The notes beneath the pieces are model-generated. The model had not been told where the DNA came from and made no database searches. It saw nothing but the letters and a program-made list of their open reading frames with translations. Below are positions 40,923 to 42,242 of a stretch of 42,242 nucleotides of DNA, one piece after another. This stretch comes from Micromonospora endophytica (GTDB lineage Bacteria; Actinomycetota; Actinomycetes; Mycobacteriales; Micromonosporaceae): positions 1 to 42,242 of the forward strand of contig NZ_POTX01000026.1 of NCBI RefSeq assembly GCF_003236305.1. The letters are read 5' to 3'. A program made the translations under genes and the position numbers. Positions within the stretch are counted from its first letter, which is position 1. Every line of letters begins with the position of its first letter.

Positions 40923-41546
40923 TCAGTCGGGTGGGGCGGTGAGGCCGCGCAGGAGCAGGGCCAGGCCGCCGTCGAACTCGGCGTCCGGATCGATGTGCCG
41001 CGCGGTGCGGGCCGTGTCGGCGAGGTGCGGGTACGCCTGCGGCGCAAGCTCGGCCAGTGCCGCGGTGCCGGCCCCGGCGAGCGGGCCGAGATGTTCCAAC
41101 TGGATCGCGCCGAGGAGGTAGCCGAGCAGGGCGCGCAGGGCGAGCACCCGCCGCTCGCCGGTGAGTCCGGCCTCGGTGAGCAGCCCGAGCACGGTCTCCG
41201 TCCAGCGCAGCACGGCAGCCGACCGGTGCCGGTGCACGGGCACCAGGGGCGCGACCGCCGGGTGGGCGGCGACGGCGGCGCGCATCCGCCGCAGCAGGAG
41301 CGTGACCCGGGCGGCCCAGGGCAGCTTGGGGTCGGGCGGGCTGACGTCGATCCCGTCGAGCACCCGCTCCACGACCAGCCGTTCCAGCTCGCCGCGATCG
41401 TCGATGTAGCGGTAGAGGGCCATCGCGCTCATCGCCAGCTCGGCGGCGACCGCCCGCATGGTGAACCCGGTGAGGCCGTCGCGGTCGATCACGGTCAACG
41501 CCGCCGAGGCGATCCGGTCGGGGGTCAGCGAGCGGGGCCGAGGCAT
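40923..41546 (-). CDS. TetR family transcriptional regulator
   Basis: The 207-residue protein starts at ATG 41546 (MPRPRSLTPDRIASAA). The N-terminal helix-turn-helix (about 10-55) reads GLTGFTMRAVAAELAMSAMALYRYIDDRGEL, and the C-terminal ligand domain resembles TetR-C (LLRRMRAAVAAHPAVAPLV). A TAGGGT -10 at 41557-41562 would give a leader of only a few bases. It is divergent from the peroxiredoxin-like gene, and the palindrome between them is its likely binding site. The inducer is unknown. Confidence 0.88.
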   Translation of the reverse strand: MPRPRSLTPDRIASAALTVIDRDGLTGFTMRAVAAELAMSAMALYRYIDDRGELERLVVERVLDGIDVSPPDPKLPWAARVTLLLRRMRAAVAAHPAVAPLVPVHRHRSAAVLRWTETVLGLLTEAGLTGERRVLALRALLGYLLGAIQLEHLGPLAGAGTAALAELAPQAYPHLADTARTARHIDPDAEFDGGLALLLRGLTAPPD

Positions 41547-41568
41547 GTCGCTTGACACCCTACTGCAC

Positions 41569-41599
41569 CCTCGTAGGTATACATCGTACGCCTACGAGG
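41569..41599. promoter_or_regulatory. TetR operator in a divergent promoter
   Basis: CCTCGTAGG (41569-41577) and CCTACGAGG (41591-41599) form a perfect inverted repeat that extends imperfectly inward with GTAC-like bases. It lies between TTGACA (41552-41557, a -35 for the rightward gene) and the rightward ribosome-binding site, which overlaps the right arm. Confidence 0.7.
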
Positions 41600-41607
41600 A
41601 GAGCCCG

Positions 41608-42180
41608 ATGCGTACCTCTCGTCCCCTGCCTGTCGTGAACGCCCGGACGCTCACGCCGGTGAACACCGGACCGGTCGAGCTGCCCGATCCCGATCGGCTG
41701 GTCCACCTCCAGTTTCGCCGGTTCGCCGGCTGCCCGGTGTGCAACCTGCACCTGCGCTCGGTGGTACGCCGGCACGCCGAGATCGAGGCGGCCGGCGTAC
41801 GCGAGGTGGTGCTCTTCCACTCCCCCGCCGACGAACTGCGCGAGCACGTGGCGGAGCTGCCGATCGCCGTGGTCGCCGATCCGGAGAAGCGGCTTTACCG
41901 GGAGTTCGGCGTGGAAGCGGGCCGCCGGGCGCTGCTGGACCCCCGGGCCTGGCTGCCGATCGTCCGCGCGGTGCTGACCGGCACCTGGCAGGTGCTCCGC
42001 GGCCGGGAGCGGCTGCCCGCCGGCACACCACACGGTGGGCGACTCGGCCTGCCGGCCGACTTCCTGATCGCACCCGACGGCCGGATCGTCGCCGCCCACC
42101 ACGGCCAGCACGCCTACGACCAGTGGCCGGTGGACACCCTGCTGGCCCTCGCCGCGGCCCACCGCCCAACCCGGGGCTGA
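41608..42180 (+). CDS. Peroxiredoxin-like (AhpC/TSA family) protein
   Basis: The 190-residue protein from ATG 41608 (GAGGAGAG upstream) has a thioredoxin fold with the active-site pair in FAGCPVCNLHLR (C42, C45), VVLFHSPADELREH, a VVADPEKRLYREFGVE stretch typical of peroxiredoxins, and LPADFLIAPDGRIVAAHHG near the end. The CxxC in place of the peroxiredoxin PxxxTxxC motif suggests a thiol oxidoreductase rather than a classic peroxidase. It is probably controlled by the divergent TetR protein. Confidence 0.83.
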   Translation: MRTSRPLPVVNARTLTPVNTGPVELPDPDRLVHLQFRRFAGCPVCNLHLRSVVRRHAEIEAAGVREVVLFHSPADELREHVAELPIAVVADPEKRLYREFGVEAGRRALLDPRAWLPIVRAVLTGTWQVLRGRERLPAGTPHGGRLGLPADFLIAPDGRIVAAHHGQHAYDQWPVDTLLALAAAHRPTRG

Positions 42181-42185
42181 CGCGA

Positions 42186-42211
42186 CGCTGCGCCTCAGAC
42201 GCGGCGCAGCG
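42186..42211. terminator. Terminator after the peroxiredoxin-like gene
   Basis: CGCTGCGCC (42186-42194) pairs with GGCGCAGCG (42203-42211) around an 8-nt loop, 5 bp after the stop codon. A gene may converge from the right. Confidence 0.6.
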
Positions 42212-42212
42212 G

Positions 42213-42242
42213 CTAGGGGGTGGGCGGGGTCCAGGAGAAGCG
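42213..42242 (-). CDS. Possible 3' end of a converging gene (partial)
   Basis: On the minus strand the window edge reads RFSWTPPTP followed by TAG at 42213-42215, directly beyond a terminator-like hairpin. Nine residues are too few to identify anything. Confidence 0.25.
   Translation of the reverse strand, partial: RFSWTPPTP

Noticed and set aside
1-42242. CRISPR array
   Set aside because: The repeats seen are two-unit intergenic elements with 11-13 bp spacers or dispersed hairpins; no regular array of 25-40 bp repeats with unique spacers exists.

Overview
This is a high-GC actinobacterial chromosome segment, most likely from Micromonospora or a close relative in the Micromonosporaceae. The support is third-position GC bias throughout, many GTG and TTG starts, 4-nt ATGA/GTGA stop-start overlaps, a conservon operon, DUF4032, DUF3263 and DUF4232 proteins, and a GC-rich intergenic repeat family built on GGGGCCCC plus GTTAAC. 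The assignment is inference from gene content; no 16S or other marker gene is present.

Layout. 1-6.2 kb: the tail of an unknown gene, paaN (phenylacetate catabolism), a tandem pair of double-GNAT acetyltransferases, threonine synthase under a SAM-I riboswitch whose P1 helix runs into the Shine-Dalgarno sequence, and a DoxX membrane protein. 6.2-11.2 kb: a 308-bp spacer with a CebR-like palindrome, a DUF4232 lipoprotein, and an ABC transporter pair in which the ATPase is fused behind an extracytoplasmic alpha/beta hydrolase. 11.5-19.8 kb: a conservon (cvnA-B-C-D) preceded by an extra two-TM sensor-like protein and followed by a small coiled-coil protein and a leaderless CDC48-like double AAA ATPase. 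19.9-22.5 kb: a DUF3263 protein and a second, conventional ABC exporter behind a promoter with twin palindromes. 22.6-26.8 kb: amino-sugar catabolism (DeoR regulator, SIS-domain protein, ROK kinase, nagA). 26.8-30.2 kb: a DUF4032 kinase-like protein, a PAP2 phosphatase and an APC permease.

30.2-36.7 kb is an accessory island: a HigBA-type toxin-antitoxin pair, a PKD-domain fragment abutting a second gene fragment, three small membrane proteins of unknown function in noticeably AT-richer DNA, a probable immunity gene, and an N-terminally truncated RHS polymorphic toxin carrying a HINT domain and a C-terminal AHH nuclease. 36.8-42.2 kb returns to core-like content: a two-RCK ion channel with an atypical pore, an MSMEG_6728-family protein, a large composite of the intergenic repeat, an FAD amine-oxidase/phytoene-desaturase-like enzyme, and a divergent TetR/peroxiredoxin-like pair around a strong palindrome.

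Genes that work together: nagK-nagA with the SIS protein (GlcNAc/GalNAc-6-phosphate breakdown) under the divergent DeoR regulator; the conservon, a membrane histidine-kinase-like receptor coupled to a small GTPase through a roadblock protein and a DUF742 protein; the two ABC export pairs; and the toxin with its immunity gene. Several genes appear to be transcribed leaderless, with a TANNNT -10 box six or seven bases before the start codon.
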